Source: JAOUEA01 sp031364965 (lineage in GTDB: Bacteria > Actinomycetota > UBA4738 > HRBIN12). Taken from it: a DNA stretch of 14,110 nucleotides. Both the position numbers and the translations under genes were made by a program. The stretch is taken from positions 1 to 14,110 of the forward strand of contig JANLXF010000159.1 in the NCBI GenBank assembly GCA_031364965.1, in the 5' to 3' direction. This document shows positions 13,296-14,110 of the stretch, one piece after another; position 1 is the stretch's first letter, and each line of letters starts with the position of its first letter. The notes beneath the pieces are model-generated. The model was not told the DNA's origin and searched no databases. It worked only from the letters and a program-made list of their open reading frames with translations.

Positions 13296-13838
13296 ATGGA
13301 CCCCCTCGTCGGACAACTGCTGATCGCCGGGCCGTCGCTGTTCGATCCGAACTTCCGGCGCACCGTGGTGCTGATCGCGCACCACGACGACGAGGGCGCG
13401 ATCGGGGTCGTGTTGAACCGGCCGCTCGACGTGACGGTCGAGGAGGCGGTGCCCGCATTGGCCACGCTGGTCGAGCCCTGGTCGCACGTGCTCACCGGGG
13501 GACCGGTGGAGCCCGAGGCCGTCGTCGTGCTCGCCGACTTCACGGACCCCTCGCTCGCCGAGGTGCTCGCGCTCGGTTCGATCGGGTTCCTCCCGCCGGA
13601 GGCCGACGACGACATCGGCGCCTCGATCCGGCGGGCTCGGGTGTTCGCGGGCTACGCGGGATGGGGCGCCGGTCAGCTCGAAGCCGAGCTCGACGAGGAA
13701 TCGTGGATCGTCGAGCCGGCCAACCCCGACGACGTGTTCCATCCGGATCCCGGTCACCTGTGGGTGGACGTCCTGCGGCGCAAGGGCGCTGCCTTCGACA
13801 TGCTGCGTCTGATGCCCGACGATCCGTCGATGAACTGA
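13296..13838 (+). CDS. YqgE/AlgH family protein (UPF0301)
   Basis: The product is 180 residues, normal for this family. Conserved blocks are 'GQLLIAGPSLFDPNFRRTVVLI' (6-27, in two parts around the Pro-Ser), 'GAIGVVLNRPL' (34-44), 'GGPVE' (68-72) and 'RVFAGYAGWGAGQLEAEL' (115-132). The family is a soluble alpha/beta protein of uncertain biochemical role, first noted as AlgH in alginate regulation in Pseudomonas. The start is taken at ATG 13296 because family members begin near 'M-x-x-L-x-G-Q-L-L'. An earlier in-frame ATG at 13278 would add six residues and overlap the kinase gene by 11 bases. No strong ribosome-binding site is seen at either, so coupling to the kinase gene is likely. Confidence 0.9.
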   Translation: MDPLVGQLLIAGPSLFDPNFRRTVVLIAHHDDEGAIGVVLNRPLDVTVEEAVPALATLVEPWSHVLTGGPVEPEAVVVLADFTDPSLAEVLALGSIGFLPPEADDDIGASIRRARVFAGYAGWGAGQLEAELDEESWIVEPANPDDVFHPDPGHLWVDVLRRKGAAFDMLRLMPDDPSMN

Positions 13839-13845
13839 CGGCTGT

Positions 13846-13874
13846 TTGCGGGGGGATCGCGCGGGCTTCATGCT
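13846..13874 (+). promoter_or_regulatory. Possible promoter of the Rieske oxygenase gene, leaderless geometry
   Basis: TTGCGG (13846-13851) and CATGCT (13869-13874) are 17 bases apart. The second ends 7 bases before the ATG at 13882, so transcription would start at or near the start codon. Both boxes are imperfect. The absence of a ribosome-binding site before this ATG supports a leaderless message. Confidence 0.4.
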
Positions 13875-13881
13875 TGCGCTC

Positions 13882-14110
13882 ATGACTGACGTCCCGCTGG
13901 ATCGCGCCGCGCTCGAGCGAAGCATCCTGCCGTTCGGCGAGTCGTCGGCGCTGCCGGGCGAGGCCCATACCTCGCGGGCCGTCTTCGAGTGGGAGCGCGA
14001 GCACTTCTTCGCGCCGTCGTGGGTGTGCGTGGGTCGCGCGGGCGTGCACCGCCGCGATCCGAGCCAGATCGAGGGGGGTGGGTGGGCGTTCGTACGGGCC
14101 GACGACCGGG
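13882..14110 (+). CDS. Rieske [2Fe-2S] oxygenase alpha subunit, N-terminal part (runs off the window)
   Basis: The open frame begins MTDVPLDRAALERSILP and stays open for 76 codons to the window end. The stretch 'LPGEAHTSRAVFEWEREHFF' with 'PSWVCVGRAG' after it is characteristic of the N-terminus of ring-hydroxylating or glycine-betaine/carnitine-type Rieske oxygenases, just before the Rieske CxH motif. That motif, expected soon after 'GWAFVRADD', lies beyond base 14110, so the cluster ligands cannot be checked. Such enzymes take electrons from a ferredoxin and reductase like those at 1611-3165, though that pair is about 10.7 kb away. ATG 13882 is chosen for its family-like N-terminus and the promoter-like boxes just upstream. 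Confidence 0.8.
   Translation, partial: MTDVPLDRAALERSILPFGESSALPGEAHTSRAVFEWEREHFFAPSWVCVGRAGVHRRDPSQIEGGGWAFVRADDR

Overview
The window is high-GC bacterial chromosome with GTG starts, tightly packed genes and -10 elements of the form TA(A/G)GCT. Protein flavour and gene neighbourhood suggest an uncultured member of the Actinomycetota. That placement is an inference; no rRNA or tRNA is present. I see no insertion sequence, CRISPR array or phage gene. No stretch longer than 300 bases lacks a gene; the longest gap between genes is the divergent promoter region at 8015-8211.

Layout. (1) Bases 2-3402, plus strand: the 3' end of gatB, an MFS permease, a Rieske [2Fe-2S] ferredoxin, an FAD/NAD ferredoxin reductase, and a small gene interrupted by an in-frame TGA. 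(2) Bases 3413-8014, minus strand: a translationally coupled three-gene operon. It encodes a 1008-residue double FtsX/MacB-type permease and two different LolD/MacB-type ATPases. (3) Bases 8212-10949, plus strand: a class V aminotransferase followed after 2 bases by a full-length serA, probably the first two steps of phosphorylated serine biosynthesis with a non-SerC transaminase. (4) Bases 10970-13288, plus strand: a good sigma-70-type promoter, a 27-codon leader ORF inside a long potential RNA stem, a drug-efflux-like MFS transporter, and an aminoglycoside/hydroxyurea-type kinase with a probable leaderless promoter. (5) Bases 13296-14110, plus strand: a YqgE/AlgH protein and the N-terminus of a Rieske oxygenase alpha subunit that runs off the window.

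The ferredoxin and reductase form an electron chain of the kind that feeds Rieske oxygenases. An oxygenase start lies about 10.7 kb downstream, but nothing in the window proves that they work together.

The most notable signal is the leader of the MFS gene at 11139. The 5' end of its predicted transcript, including the start codon of the leader ORF, can pair with both the Shine-Dalgarno sequence and the start codon of the transporter gene: 12 pairs, a 2-base bulge, then 5 pairs. The leader ORF between them can fold further. This looks like a translational attenuator or riboregulator controlling an efflux pump.
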